From contig NZ_JADJTF010000001.1 in NCBI RefSeq assembly GCF_016711335.1, positions 2,790,001-2,854,000 of the forward strand: a stretch of 64,000 nucleotides of DNA, given 5' to 3'. Shown here in pieces: positions 34,323 to 42,973 of the stretch. The position numbers and the translations under genes are program-made. The notes beneath the pieces are model-generated. The model worked only from the letters and a program-made list of their open reading frames with translations. It ran no database searches and had not been told where the DNA came from. This DNA is from Thiofilum sp. GTDB lineage: Bacteria > Pseudomonadota > Gammaproteobacteria > Thiotrichales > Thiotrichaceae. Within the stretch, counting starts at the first letter, position 1. The number at the start of each line of letters is the position of its first letter.

Positions 34323-35633
34323 ATGAGCACTGAGTTATTTCCAGAGGGTGGGTTATCTTCTGTAGAACAAGCTAGCCGAGACGAGTTACAAGCCTTACAG
34401 CTTAAACGCCTAAAGTGGACATTAAATCACGCGTATCAAAACTCACCCATGTACCGCAAGAAGTTTGATGCGGCTGGCGTACATCCTGATGATTTAAAAG
34501 AATTAAGTGATTTAAGAAAATTCCCTTATACCACCAAACAAGATCTGCGTGAAAACTATCCTTTTAATACCTTTGCTGTGCCGATGGAGCGAGTAGCGCG
34601 TATTCATGCGTCTAGCGGTACGACAGGTAAGCCAACTGTAGTAGGTTATACGCAGGGCGATATTTCGCGTTGGGCGGATATGGTCGCGCGTTCTATTTGG
34701 GCAGCAGGTGGTAAAGCCGGAGATAAGGTTCATGTCGCCTATGGTTATGGGCTATTTACCGGAGGCTTGGGGGCGCATTATGGGGCTGAACGTTTAGGTT
34801 GTACCGTGATTCCTATGTCGGGTGGTCAAACGGAAAAGCAAGTGCAGCTTATTCAGGACTTTAAGCCCGATATTATTATGGTGACTCCTTCCTATTGCCT
34901 CAATATTGCGGATGAGTTTGAACGTCAAGGCTTAGATCCTGCACAAAGCTCGCTGCGCATTGGTATTTTTGGTGCGGAGCCATGGACTAATGCCATGCGT
35001 CAAGAAATTGAACAGCGCATGGGGATTAGTGCCGTCGATATTTATGGTCTTTCTGAGGTAATGGGACCGGGAGTAGCGCAAGAATTTGGTATAACCAAAG
35101 ATGGTCCTACGATTTGGGAAGATAGTTTTTATCCTGAAATTATCGATCCGAATACACTAGAGCCTTTAGCGGATGGGGTAGAGGGTGAATTAGTGTTTAC
35201 CTCATTAGTAAAAGAGGCTATGCCAGTGATTCGTTATCGCACTCGTGACCTCACAACCCTATTACCCGGTAGTGCTTGTGTAATGCGGCGTATGGCTAAG
35301 GTAACGGGGCGCAGTGATGACATGATGATTATTCGTGGCGTGAATGTGTTTCCGTCTCAGATTGAAGAGCAAATTCTCAAAGTTGCTGATTTATCCCCAC
35401 ACTATCTAATTGAAATTACCAGAGAAGGTCATTTAGATCATTTAATGGTGAATGTTGAGGTTCGTAGCAATAAAGTGGATAGACCTGCACGTAGCGCAGC
35501 AGCTAAAGAGTTACAGCACCATATTAAAGTGATGATTGGTGTCAGTACTAAAGTGGTGATTAAAGATGAAGGCTCGATTGCCCGCTCACAGGGCAAGGCG
35601 CAGCGTGTTATTGATCATCGTAAGCAGAGTTAG
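34323..35633 (+). CDS. paaK: Phenylacetate-CoA ligase PaaK
   Basis: 436 residues of the adenylate-forming family. It shows HASSGTTGKPTVVGYT (ATP phosphate loop), YGYGLFTGGLGAHYGAER, YGLSEVMGPGVAQE, YRTRDLTTLLPG and GRSDDMMIIRGVNVFPSQIE. It activates phenylacetate with ATP and CoA, which makes phenylacetyl-CoA, the substrate of the epoxidase and the inducer that releases PaaX. AGGAGGAG precedes the start. It lies 36 bases after paaJ and ends the operon, followed by a strong terminator. Confidence 0.95.
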   Translation: MSTELFPEGGLSSVEQASRDELQALQLKRLKWTLNHAYQNSPMYRKKFDAAGVHPDDLKELSDLRKFPYTTKQDLRENYPFNTFAVPMERVARIHASSGTTGKPTVVGYTQGDISRWADMVARSIWAAGGKAGDKVHVAYGYGLFTGGLGAHYGAERLGCTVIPMSGGQTEKQVQLIQDFKPDIIMVTPSYCLNIADEFERQGLDPAQSSLRIGIFGAEPWTNAMRQEIEQRMGISAVDIYGLSEVMGPGVAQEFGITKDGPTIWEDSFYPEIIDPNTLEPLADGVEGELVFTSLVKEAMPVIRYRTRDLTTLLPGSACVMRRMAKVTGRSDDMMIIRGVNVFPSQIEEQILKVADLSPHYLIEITREGHLDHLMVNVEVRSNKVDRPARSAAAKELQHHIKVMIGVSTKVVIKDEGSIARSQGKAQRVIDHRKQS

Positions 35634-35651
35634 GTTTAAACAGCAGTGTTT

Positions 35652-35692
35652 AGAGCCGTAGGTTCAGTTCGTTTTGTAACGGCTCTTTTTTT
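35652..35692 (+). terminator. Rho-independent terminator after paaK
   Basis: AGAGCCGT (35652-35659) pairs with ACGGCTCT (35679-35686), and T-run 35686-35692 follows. It closes the TRAP-paaGHIJK transcript and lies just before the convergent hemerythrin-like gene. Confidence 0.9.
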
Positions 35693-35706
35693 ACTGAGAT
35701 GGCTGT

Positions 35707-36234
35707 TTAAATATAAGCGCGGTATTGCGTATCTTGGTGACGCATATGCAAGGACAAACCGAGTGCAGATAGACCGTTGCCATCTAAGACTTGAGCCGCT
35801 AGCGGTAAAAATTCGTTTTCTTCAAACTCAGCATGTTTGAAATAGCTTTGAGTTAATTGCTCAATTAAGCCTTGATCTAAAGCAGTGGTTTTGCCTTTAG
35901 CGAGTTTTTTTAAGGCAGGCTCTAATTGCGACCATAACTGCTCTAGGTGGCGGTGTTCTTGAGTAAGGCGTTGCGCTTGTTCCTTAATCCGTTGTGCTTG
36001 TTGGGGTTCTGCTTTTAAGGGTGCTCGCACGGCCTCGAATAATTCCTCCTCTTCTTCTTTATGATGTTCTAAAACAACCTGATGGAAGAAGTTGATAATT
36101 TTTTGCGCCTCTTGTTGGGTTTTGCTGACATCAGCTAGGTGTTTAGGTAAGTCAGCTAATAATTGTAGATGTTTAATGATACCGCTATGGCAACCAGAAA
36201 ACTCATTAAGCGGATTGGTTTCTACCGAGCTCAT
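35707..36234 (-). CDS. Hemerythrin-domain protein
   Basis: 175 residues of a four-helix bundle with the hemerythrin-type iron ligands in order: His16 (GCHSGI), His57/58 and Glu62 (LEHHKEEEEE), His94 (QEHRHLEQ), His134 and Glu138 (FKHAEFEENEF). Such proteins bind O2 or NO at a diiron centre or act as iron or redox sensors. The gene is convergent with paaK, and its upstream region shares the candidate PaaX box with the divergent MBL gene. An oxygen-supply or sensing role for the oxygen-using epoxidase would fit but is not shown by sequence. Confidence 0.8.
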   Translation of the reverse strand: MSSVETNPLNEFSGCHSGIIKHLQLLADLPKHLADVSKTQQEAQKIINFFHQVVLEHHKEEEEELFEAVRAPLKAEPQQAQRIKEQAQRLTQEHRHLEQLWSQLEPALKKLAKGKTTALDQGLIEQLTQSYFKHAEFEENEFLPLAAQVLDGNGLSALGLSLHMRHQDTQYRAYI

Positions 36235-36280
36235 AAGCGTACTCCTAGATAAAAGTAGTATTTTTTAAGTGAGTGATTTA

Positions 36281-36310
36281 AATGATACATTTTTTATGTG
36301 GAAATGTATC
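36281..36310. promoter_or_regulatory. Candidate PaaX box between the hemerythrin and MBL genes
   Basis: AATGATACAT (36281-36290) and ATGTATC (36304-36310) form an inverted pair, GATACAT against ATGTATC, with 13 bases between. The left half matches the box at the paaZ and TRAP promoters. The gap is 217 bases long and shared by two divergent genes, so one regulator could control both. Confidence 0.5.
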
Positions 36311-36451
36311 TACTTGAATCAAATTGTTTGCTAGTGTAAGCATGCTGATGAGCGCGGGTTTTAAAAATAAAGTTTTGTGCTTGTAAATAATTTTTAGCGA
36401 AACTAAACTGGTTTTGATCAAAATTAGTTTGTCGGTCTAGGAGGATAGATA

Positions 36452-37417
36452 ATGGAAAAGCAGTTTGCTTCAGTGGCAGATTTAGAGCAAAAGCAAGTGA
36501 CCTTTGCACGTTTAGATGAAGGCGTCTATGCCTATACCGCTGAAGGTGATCCTAATACTGGCATTATTATTGGCGATGATTCCGTTATGGTAGTCGATAC
36601 CCAAGCAACCCCTACTATGGCCGCTGATGTGATTCGCCGCATTCGTGAGGTGACTGATTTACCTATTAAGCATGTTGTCTTATCGCATTATCATGCGGTA
36701 CGGGTATTAGGTGCGTCGGCTTATCAACCTGAAAATATCTATGCTAGCCGTAATACCTACGATCTAATTGTCGAGCGCGGTCAACAAGACTTTGAATCTG
36801 AATTAGGGCGTTTTCCGCGCTTATTTGCCGATGTGTCTTCAGTACCCAGTTTAACATGGCCCACTATTGTTTTTGAACGTGAACTTACGGTTTTCATGGG
36901 CAAGCGTGAAGTTAAAATTATGCACCTTGGTAAAGGGCATACTAAGGGCGATACCGTGGTATGGCTTCCCAAAGAGAAAATCCTCTTTTCCGGTGATCAA
37001 GTAGAGTATGGAGCTACACCTTATACGGGTGATGCTTACCATGAGGAATGGCCCAGTACTTTAGATAAATTAGCAGCACTAAAGCCTGAAAAATTAGTGC
37101 CCGGACGAGGGGACGCTCTGCAAACCCCTGAGCAATGTTTAGCGGCTATTGAAGGAACTCGTGATTTCCTGAATCAAATGTATGGTAATGTCAAAAAATG
37201 CCGTGCTGCTGGCATGGATTTAGCGGCTACTTATGCCAATACCTATGAGTTACTCAAGCCGCAATTTGGTCATTGGGTGATCTTTGAGCATTGTTTACCG
37301 TTTGATATTACTCGCTGTTATGACGAGGCAGGAGAGTATCAGCATCCACGCATATGGACAGCACAGCGCGATACTGAAATGTGGCATTCCCTGCAACAAG
37401 TAATAGCCAAGCATTAA
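36452..37417 (+). CDS. Metallo-beta-lactamase-fold hydrolase with altered metal motif
   Basis: 321 residues. The MBL fold is clear from GDDSVMVVDTQATPTMAADVI, HLGKGHTKGDTVVWLP (third metal histidine), LFSGDQVEYGATPYTGD and LVPGRGDAL. The usual HxHxDH motif reads SHYHAVRVLGAS here: the first two histidines are kept, but the Asp-His pair is replaced by Val-Arg. This could bind one metal only, or the family could use a different set. The same gene trio (MBL, FAD monooxygenase, DUF2783) occurs in aromatic-degrading proteobacteria from memory. Its reaction is not known to me. AGGAGGATAG precedes the start. Confidence 0.75.
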   Translation: MEKQFASVADLEQKQVTFARLDEGVYAYTAEGDPNTGIIIGDDSVMVVDTQATPTMAADVIRRIREVTDLPIKHVVLSHYHAVRVLGASAYQPENIYASRNTYDLIVERGQQDFESELGRFPRLFADVSSVPSLTWPTIVFERELTVFMGKREVKIMHLGKGHTKGDTVVWLPKEKILFSGDQVEYGATPYTGDAYHEEWPSTLDKLAALKPEKLVPGRGDALQTPEQCLAAIEGTRDFLNQMYGNVKKCRAAGMDLAATYANTYELLKPQFGHWVIFEHCLPFDITRCYDEAGEYQHPRIWTAQRDTEMWHSLQQVIAKH

Positions 37418-37557
37418 GTCAATACTAAAAGTAGTCGCGTGTTGCTTTTTTAGGCTCTATCAACACATCCTTGTTGCCATACTTAGAAATACTCGATCAC
37501 TTTGCTACTAAGCGCGTTGCACTCTAACCTAAAATGGATGAGCTGGAGGAGAGATTC

Positions 37558-39192
37558 ATGGTCACAACGTATAAAAATCCTGTGTATGAATTTCGGCATA
37601 GCCCCGATCAAGATGCACAGCCTCCTGCTCACCATCCGGTGATTATTGTAGGAGGTGGTCCCACGGGCTTGTACTGTGCCCTAGACTTTGCCAAGCAAGG
37701 TATTCCGACGGTGGTATTGGATGAGGACAATACGGTTAGTTTTGGTTCGCGTGCACTATGCTTTTCTAAGCGTACTTTAGAAATATTAGATCGTGTCGAG
37801 TGTGGGCAGCCAGTGGTCGATAAGGGCGTCACTTGGCAACTAGGCAAGGTGTTTTTTCATGACCGCCAAGTATATGAATTTAATCTATTGCCAGAAGATG
37901 GTCATGAACGCCCCGCCTTTGTGAATATTCAGCAGTATTATCCTGAGGAATATTTAGTTAATCGCATTCAAAAAACGCCTGCCATTGATTTGCGTTGGCA
38001 AAGTAAGGTAACGCAAGTACGCCGCCAAGGTGAGCACGTCATCATTACGGTACAAACGCCAGAGGGTCAATATACTATGACCTGCGACTATGTATTAGTC
38101 GCGGATGGTGCGAATAGTCCGATTCGAGAGAGCTTAGGTCTACCTTCAACGGGGCAAGTATTTAATGATACTTTTCTGATTGCCGATATTTTAATGAAGG
38201 CTGATTTTCCTACCGAGCGTTGGTTTTGGTTTGATCCACCATTTCATCCCGGACAATCCGTATTACTCCATAAACAACCCGATGGTTGTTGGCGCATTGA
38301 TTTTCAATTAGGAGCGGGTGCTGATCGGCACGCATGGAAGCAGCCTGAAAAGGTACGTCCGCTAATTCAAGCGATGTTAGGTGCTGATATTGAGTTTGAA
38401 TTTGAATGGCTGAGTGTGTATAGCTTTCGTTGTCGGCGTATGGAGTCGTTTATTCATGAACAGCGTATTTTATTCGTAGGAGATGCCGCCCATCAGGTGT
38501 CTCCCTTTGGTGCGCGTGGTGCGAATGGTGCATTGCAAGCAGCGGAAAATCTAGTGTGGAAACTCGTTCGCGTACTAAAAGGTCAAGCCCCGCAAGCTCT
38601 ATTAACCACCTATGATCAAGAACGCAGTCACGGTGCAGATGAAAATATACTCAACTCCAGTCGTGCTACTGACTTTATCACTCCTAAAAATCGTATGACC
38701 CGCCTGTTCCGCGATACTGTTTTAGAATTAGCGGAGCATTATCCTTTTGCTCGCCCTTTGGTCAATAGTGGACGCTTGTCTGTGCCTTGTGTCTATGATG
38801 GTTCAGTGCTTAATACGCCAGACCAGATTCAAGATGGTTTTGGACCTAAGCAACGTCCGGGTTTAGTATGTAAGGACGCACCGATTGTGCAGGGCGGTAA
38901 ATCTGCTTGGTTATTGCGCCAACTAGGGGATCGGTTTGTTTTACTGGTTGATGGGCGCGAAGTCAATGAGGCCGCTATAACTGAATTAGCTCAAGAGCAG
39001 GATTTAACTGTGCTAGTGCTGGATCGTGATATACAAGATGTGGAGGGCAAAGTACGTGAGCGCTATGAGCTACAGCCCAATACTGCCTATTTAATTCGCC
39101 CTGATCAGCATGTTGCAGCCCGTTGGCGCCAGTGGTCAGTGGCTGCGGTCAAACAAGCTATGGCACGAGCACTAGGTAAGGAGTTAGTATGA
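37558..39192 (+). CDS. FAD-dependent aromatic monooxygenase (MhpA/PheA-like)
   Basis: 544 residues from the ATG at 37558, which has GGAGGAGAG upstream; the reading from 37534 has none. FAD-binding fold: VIIVGGGPTGLYCALDFAKQ, VLVADGANSPIRESLG (DG motif), ILFVGDAAHQVSPFGARGA (GD motif). A C-terminal thioredoxin-like domain is typical of 3-(3-hydroxyphenyl)propionate hydroxylase-type enzymes. It probably adds hydroxyl to an aromatic ring with NAD(P)H and O2, but the substrate is unknown. The stop overlaps the DUF2783 gene start (ATGA), so the two are coupled. Confidence 0.85.
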   Translation: MVTTYKNPVYEFRHSPDQDAQPPAHHPVIIVGGGPTGLYCALDFAKQGIPTVVLDEDNTVSFGSRALCFSKRTLEILDRVECGQPVVDKGVTWQLGKVFFHDRQVYEFNLLPEDGHERPAFVNIQQYYPEEYLVNRIQKTPAIDLRWQSKVTQVRRQGEHVIITVQTPEGQYTMTCDYVLVADGANSPIRESLGLPSTGQVFNDTFLIADILMKADFPTERWFWFDPPFHPGQSVLLHKQPDGCWRIDFQLGAGADRHAWKQPEKVRPLIQAMLGADIEFEFEWLSVYSFRCRRMESFIHEQRILFVGDAAHQVSPFGARGANGALQAAENLVWKLVRVLKGQAPQALLTTYDQERSHGADENILNSSRATDFITPKNRMTRLFRDTVLELAEHYPFARPLVNSGRLSVPCVYDGSVLNTPDQIQDGFGPKQRPGLVCKDAPIVQGGKSAWLLRQLGDRFVLLVDGREVNEAAITELAQEQDLTVLVLDRDIQDVEGKVRERYELQPNTAYLIRPDQHVAARWRQWSVAAVKQAMARALGKELV

Positions 39193-39392
39193 ATCAATTA
39201 ATCTTAACCCCCCATTTTACCGATCCTGACGCTTTTTATGCAGCCTTGGCGGATATGCACCGTGCAGGTGACGATGAACTGAGTCAACGTATGAATGCTC
39301 GTTTGATTTTATTGTTGGCTAATCATATTGGTGATCAAAAGGTATTAGTGGAGGCGATTAGAATTGCAGCACAAGTTAATGAGGGTCATTAA
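39189..39392 (+). CDS. DUF2783 small protein
   Basis: 67 residues matching DUF2783, with FTDPDAFYAALADMHRAG, LSQRMNARLILLLANHIGD and KVLVEAIRIAAQ. It overlaps the monooxygenase stop by four bases. The family consistently sits next to FAD monooxygenases in aromatic gene clusters and may be a small accessory subunit; its role is not established. It is all-helical, with no signal peptide. Confidence 0.85.
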   Translation: MNQLILTPHFTDPDAFYAALADMHRAGDDELSQRMNARLILLLANHIGDQKVLVEAIRIAAQVNEGH

Positions 39393-39563
39393 CCGTAATA
39401 AGTTAAATCTAATATTAATCTCCTTGTTTTGCATGTTCTTTCTCGATAGGTCAAATATCAAAAGCTGGTATTCATGAGCGCTTTAGTCTATGAATAACGC
39501 ATACATGATAAAATATTTATATCTCATGCCGAGTACTTTGACCTCTATTAGGAGATTCATTCA

Positions 39564-40331
39564 ATGAAGGGCATTTTTCCTCTTGTTGCAACCTTTCTCA
39601 CCCTAACTACTACCACTACGTGGGCCGCTAATACCGAGCCTTTAAGCTTTTGCGAAAAATACGCGCTCGAAGCGTCTACCCAAGTGGATACCAATAAAAG
39701 TGCTAGCTGTGGCTTGAGTGGGGCGCTATGGAATAAAGGCTATTTAGACCAAGTTAGTTGGTGCAAAACAGTCAAACCTGCTGAAGCTGACAAAGCTAAT
39801 GCGCAGCGCTCGGATCAAATTGTGCAATGCTTAGCTAAGCAAGTTATGACGGGTAAAGCACTCAAAGGCGATAAACAAGATAATAGTATGCTGGTGAGCT
39901 TTATGGTGGGGCGCTATCTCAAGCCTGCCACTGAGTGGTATATGGGGATGGAGCAAGTACTGTTACCTCAGGGGCGTCCTTTAACCGCAGCAGAAAAAAA
40001 TTTAGCGGCTAAGGTGGGTGTCAAAAATGCTTATAAGGTAAGAGTAGTGGTAACAGATAATATGCCTGTACCCAATGATTTATTGGGTAGTATGGCTGTA
40101 TTATTTAAATCCAATACTGCACGAGAAACAGGTCGAGCGATGGGTTATGCCTTATTAATGCGCCCGCAATATGCGAATAATCAACAGTTGCTCGCGCATT
40201 TATTAGGTTATGTCGCTAAGATTGAGCAAGTAGGTCATCGAGCCTTCTTGGAGCAATACGCCACTGAAATGCTCATTGATGGCTATAACCAATCCAAATT
40301 AGTTAAAGAAGCCGCACACGCTGCTAAGTAA
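39564..40331 (+). CDS. Secreted protein of unknown function
   Basis: 255 residues with a signal peptide (FPLVATFLTLTTTTTWAA, cut near residue 22). The mature part is helical and has four cysteines (SFCEKY, SCGLSG, SWCKTV, VQCLAKQ), probably two disulfides in the periplasm. GGAG nine bases upstream supports the start at 39564. No family was recognised. It lies 11 bases before the RtcR-like gene in the same direction, so the two may be co-transcribed; that pairing is unusual. Confidence 0.6.
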   Translation: MKGIFPLVATFLTLTTTTTWAANTEPLSFCEKYALEASTQVDTNKSASCGLSGALWNKGYLDQVSWCKTVKPAEADKANAQRSDQIVQCLAKQVMTGKALKGDKQDNSMLVSFMVGRYLKPATEWYMGMEQVLLPQGRPLTAAEKNLAAKVGVKNAYKVRVVVTDNMPVPNDLLGSMAVLFKSNTARETGRAMGYALLMRPQYANNQQLLAHLLGYVAKIEQVGHRAFLEQYATEMLIDGYNQSKLVKEAAHAAK

Positions 40332-40342
40332 AATAAATAACC

Positions 40343-41959
40343 ATGAAAACAGTCGTCATTGGGATTTTAGGTTCACGTTTGGATCATCAGGGCTTAGGGC
40401 AGCGACGCTGGAATCGCTGGCGTCCGTCTATTTCTATTTTGCTCCAAGATCAATTTCCGGTAGATAAGTTTTTACTGCTCTATCATCCCAATGAGCGCCA
40501 ACTAGCGGAACTTACTTTAGCCGATATGCGCGAATTACGTCCGGGCATTGAGGCAATAGGCTATGCGGTCAATTATGATGATCCTTGGGATTTTGGGCAG
40601 GTGTATGAGCAACTGCATGGTTTTACTCGTGAATATGAGTTTGACCCTGAGCGTGAACGCTATTTAGTGCATATCACTACCGGGACACATGTGGCGCAGA
40701 TTTGCCTATTCTTATTAGTCGAGGCGAATTTTATTCCGGGGCAATTGCTGCAAACTTCACCTCAAGGCGAGCAACGCAATCACCCACAAGGCAATTGCTT
40801 TATTATCGATCTGAATCTCACGCGCTATGATCAAATTGCTATGCGCTTTGAGCGTGAAGCACAAGAAGCGATTGCCTATTTAAAAAGCGGTATCGCCACG
40901 CGCAATGCTGATTTCAATGCGCTGATTTCACAGATTGAGCAGGTATCAATTAAATCCACTGCACCCATATTAATCACGGGTGCGACAGGGGCGGGAAAAT
41001 CACAACTCGCTAAACGTATTTATGAGCTAAAAAAGCAACGGGGACAATTATCGGGGCGTTTAGTCGAGGTCAATTGTGCAACTCTGCGCGGTGATAATGC
41101 AATGTCGGCGCTGTTTGGGCATGTGAAAGGGGCTTATACCGGAGCTGTACACGAGCGACTCGGCTTATTGCGTGAGGCACATAAGGGTTTGTTGTTTTTA
41201 GATGAGATTGGCGAGTTGGGTTTAGATGAGCAGGCGATGCTATTACGTGCCATTGAAGATAAAACCTTTATGCCTTTGGGGAGTGATCGTGAGGTTAGTA
41301 GCGATTTTCAATTGATTGCGGGCACGAATCGCCACTTAGTCGAGCGCGTGAAGCAGGGTCTATTTCGTGAAGACTTATTAGCGCGGATCAATCTGTGGAG
41401 TTATACCTTACCTTCGCTTAAGGAGCGCATTGAGGATTTAGAGCCGAATATTGAACATGAATTGCAGCAATTCACTTATAAGATGGGATATAAGGTCAGC
41501 TTTAATCAGGCGGCTCGTGAAAAGTATTTAAATTTTGCCCATTCGCTTGAAGCCTTATGGCAGGCTAATTTTCGTGATTTAAATTCTAGTATTACGCGCA
41601 TGGCTACACTGGCGAGTGGGGGGCGGATTAACGAGGATATTGTACAAGGCGAGATTGCGCGTTTACGCTCGGATTGGAGTGGCTATCAAGCGCAACGTAC
41701 TGACTCAGCGGATACGGCTTTATTATTGCAGGTGTTAGACGGCGAGGCTTTAGAGCAAATTGATGTGTTTGATCGGGTGCAATTGGCGGCAGTGATCAAA
41801 GTCTGTAGGCAATGCAAAACCTTAGCGGAAGCAGGTCGCACTCTATTTCAAGTGAGCCGTACCCAAAAAACCAGCTCGAATGATTCGCATCGGGTAAGGG
41901 CTTATTTGCAGCGCTTTGGTTTGACGTTTGAGCAGGTGTGTGATAGGAATCGTGATTGA
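40343..41959 (+). CDS. rtcR: RtcR-like sigma-54-dependent activator (orphan)
   Basis: 538 residues, the usual RtcR length. The N-terminal CARF-like sensor domain (about 1-185: VIGILGSRLDHQG, HITTGTHVAQICLFLLVEAN) is followed by a sigma-54-interacting AAA+ domain. The Walker A is GATGAGKS (213-220), the GAYTGA loop lies at 263-268, and LLFLDEIGELGLDEQ and LREDLLAR-like (FREDLLARINLW) follow. A C-terminal helical DNA-binding part ends the protein. RtcR normally activates the rtcBA RNA-repair operon after sensing RNA ends or a nucleotide ligand. No rtcB or rtcA gene is visible within the window: downstream is a minus-strand toxin-antitoxin pair, upstream a secreted protein. Its target here is therefore open. 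Confidence 0.88.
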   Translation: MKTVVIGILGSRLDHQGLGQRRWNRWRPSISILLQDQFPVDKFLLLYHPNERQLAELTLADMRELRPGIEAIGYAVNYDDPWDFGQVYEQLHGFTREYEFDPERERYLVHITTGTHVAQICLFLLVEANFIPGQLLQTSPQGEQRNHPQGNCFIIDLNLTRYDQIAMRFEREAQEAIAYLKSGIATRNADFNALISQIEQVSIKSTAPILITGATGAGKSQLAKRIYELKKQRGQLSGRLVEVNCATLRGDNAMSALFGHVKGAYTGAVHERLGLLREAHKGLLFLDEIGELGLDEQAMLLRAIEDKTFMPLGSDREVSSDFQLIAGTNRHLVERVKQGLFREDLLARINLWSYTLPSLKERIEDLEPNIEHELQQFTYKMGYKVSFNQAAREKYLNFAHSLEALWQANFRDLNSSITRMATLASGGRINEDIVQGEIARLRSDWSGYQAQRTDSADTALLLQVLDGEALEQIDVFDRVQLAAVIKVCRQCKTLAEAGRTLFQVSRTQKTSSNDSHRVRAYLQRFGLTFEQVCDRNRD

Positions 41960-42041
41960 TATATATAGACAGCAGGCTAGAGAGTGATGATTTTTTGTCT
42001 GGCTGTTAATTAGTTTTAAGCTAGTACAAAGCTTATGAATC

Positions 42042-42479
42042 CTAGTTCAAAACGGTCATACCCAAGATTTTGGCTGCTTTATTTAAATGCTTGTCAAAAC
42101 AGGCAAATACCAAGGGTTGTGGCATGATTTGCAGACTAATCGCTTCTGCCGCTGCCAAATGAATGCTGTCGTAACCCCGCAAACCAAACTGATCAGCCAG
42201 ATTGCCCGCCCGTTTGACTAGCATTTCAGTGGGCAAAATCACATTCAAGGTTTGCCAATCATTATCGATAATGGGTAATAGTTGGGCTTTTTGGGGGGCA
42301 TCTAGACGTTGCATACGCTGCGCTTTTGCCAAAGCTGCACGTAATTCAGCGTAAGCAATTAGGTGGGTGCAAGTCTGTTCTGCTTGTTCAACCGCTGCAT
42401 GGACTGTTTCTGAACCGTCCTCTTCCACATACAATTTCAACCATGCGGAAGTATCGAGATAGAGTAGGGGGATGCTCAT
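42042..42479 (-). CDS. vapC: PIN-domain toxin (VapC family)
   Basis: 145 residues. All four acidic PIN residues are present: Asp9 (YLDTSAW), Glu45 (AYAELRAAL), Asp104 (RGYDSIHLAAA) and Asp129 (ACFDKHLN). VapC-type RNases cleave tRNA or rRNA and are held in check by the partner antitoxin. The start overlaps the antitoxin stop by four bases. The pair looks intact and is located directly between the RtcR gene and the conflict locus. Confidence 0.9.
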   Translation of the reverse strand: MSIPLLYLDTSAWLKLYVEEDGSETVHAAVEQAEQTCTHLIAYAELRAALAKAQRMQRLDAPQKAQLLPIIDNDWQTLNVILPTEMLVKRAGNLADQFGLRGYDSIHLAAAEAISLQIMPQPLVFACFDKHLNKAAKILGMTVLN

Positions 42480-42763
42480 AAACGGTCTTCCAGCAGTAAG
42501 TCACTTAACGACACGCCTTCGGTTAAGCGGATACGCTGTGCGGCAGGTAAGCCTAGTTTTTTGCCACTTTGCCCACGCCTTACCCATGCTAGTTTATCCA
42601 GTGGTTGTGAAGTACGAAGCTGCAAGTTGGGGGCTAGCCGAGTCAAACGTGCTACCGGATTGCCGTGAGTGGTGACAATGATTTCTTCACCTGCTTGAGC
42701 ATATTTCAGGTATTCAGAAAAGCGGTTTTTAAGTTCACGGACAGCAACGTGCATAACAGTCAT
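42476..42763 (-). CDS. vapB: Phd/YefM-family antitoxin partnered with VapC
   Basis: 95 residues. N-terminal Phd/YefM DNA-binding segment: VAVRELKNRFSEYLKYAQAGEEIIVTTHGNPVARLTR. The C-terminal tail is longer than usual and ends in LSDLLLEDRL, the part that would wrap the toxin. The ATG at 42763 is taken because of the upstream GAG; the ATG at 42754 (MHVAVREL) is an alternative. It is the first gene of the pair, and the palindrome TGTAGCTACA just upstream fits autoregulation. Confidence 0.88.
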   Translation of the reverse strand: MTVMHVAVRELKNRFSEYLKYAQAGEEIIVTTHGNPVARLTRLAPNLQLRTSQPLDKLAWVRRGQSGKKLGLPAAQRIRLTEGVSLSDLLLEDRL

Positions 42764-42769
42764 CTCATT

Positions 42770-42795
42770 TGTAGCTACATTTTTCTATTGTAGAC
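42770..42795 (-). promoter_or_regulatory. Palindromic candidate operator of the toxin-antitoxin pair
   Basis: TGTAGCTACA (about 42770-42779) is a perfect ten-base palindrome seven bases before the antitoxin ATG. A related TTGTAGACA follows about ten bases further out. Autoregulating antitoxins of this family bind such sites. Confidence 0.45.
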
Positions 42796-42973
42796 ACAGA
42801 TTAAGGTGTTTGCACTATAAAAAATGAGAGGATGCTTTCTTCAATCCCCTTCATTCTCTTTTTGTTTACTCTGCAAAAATCAGATTTCAGGTTAAATTAA
42901 ACTTTTACAACTAGCGACATGTATAAGCCCGTTTAGCTTACACTAGGCGGGTAAGTTGATTAAAAGTTTGTGG

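Noticed and set aside
40343..41959. CARF protein of a CRISPR type III system
   Set aside because: The AAA+ motor with a GAYTGA loop identifies an RtcR-type sigma-54 activator; no cas genes are present.
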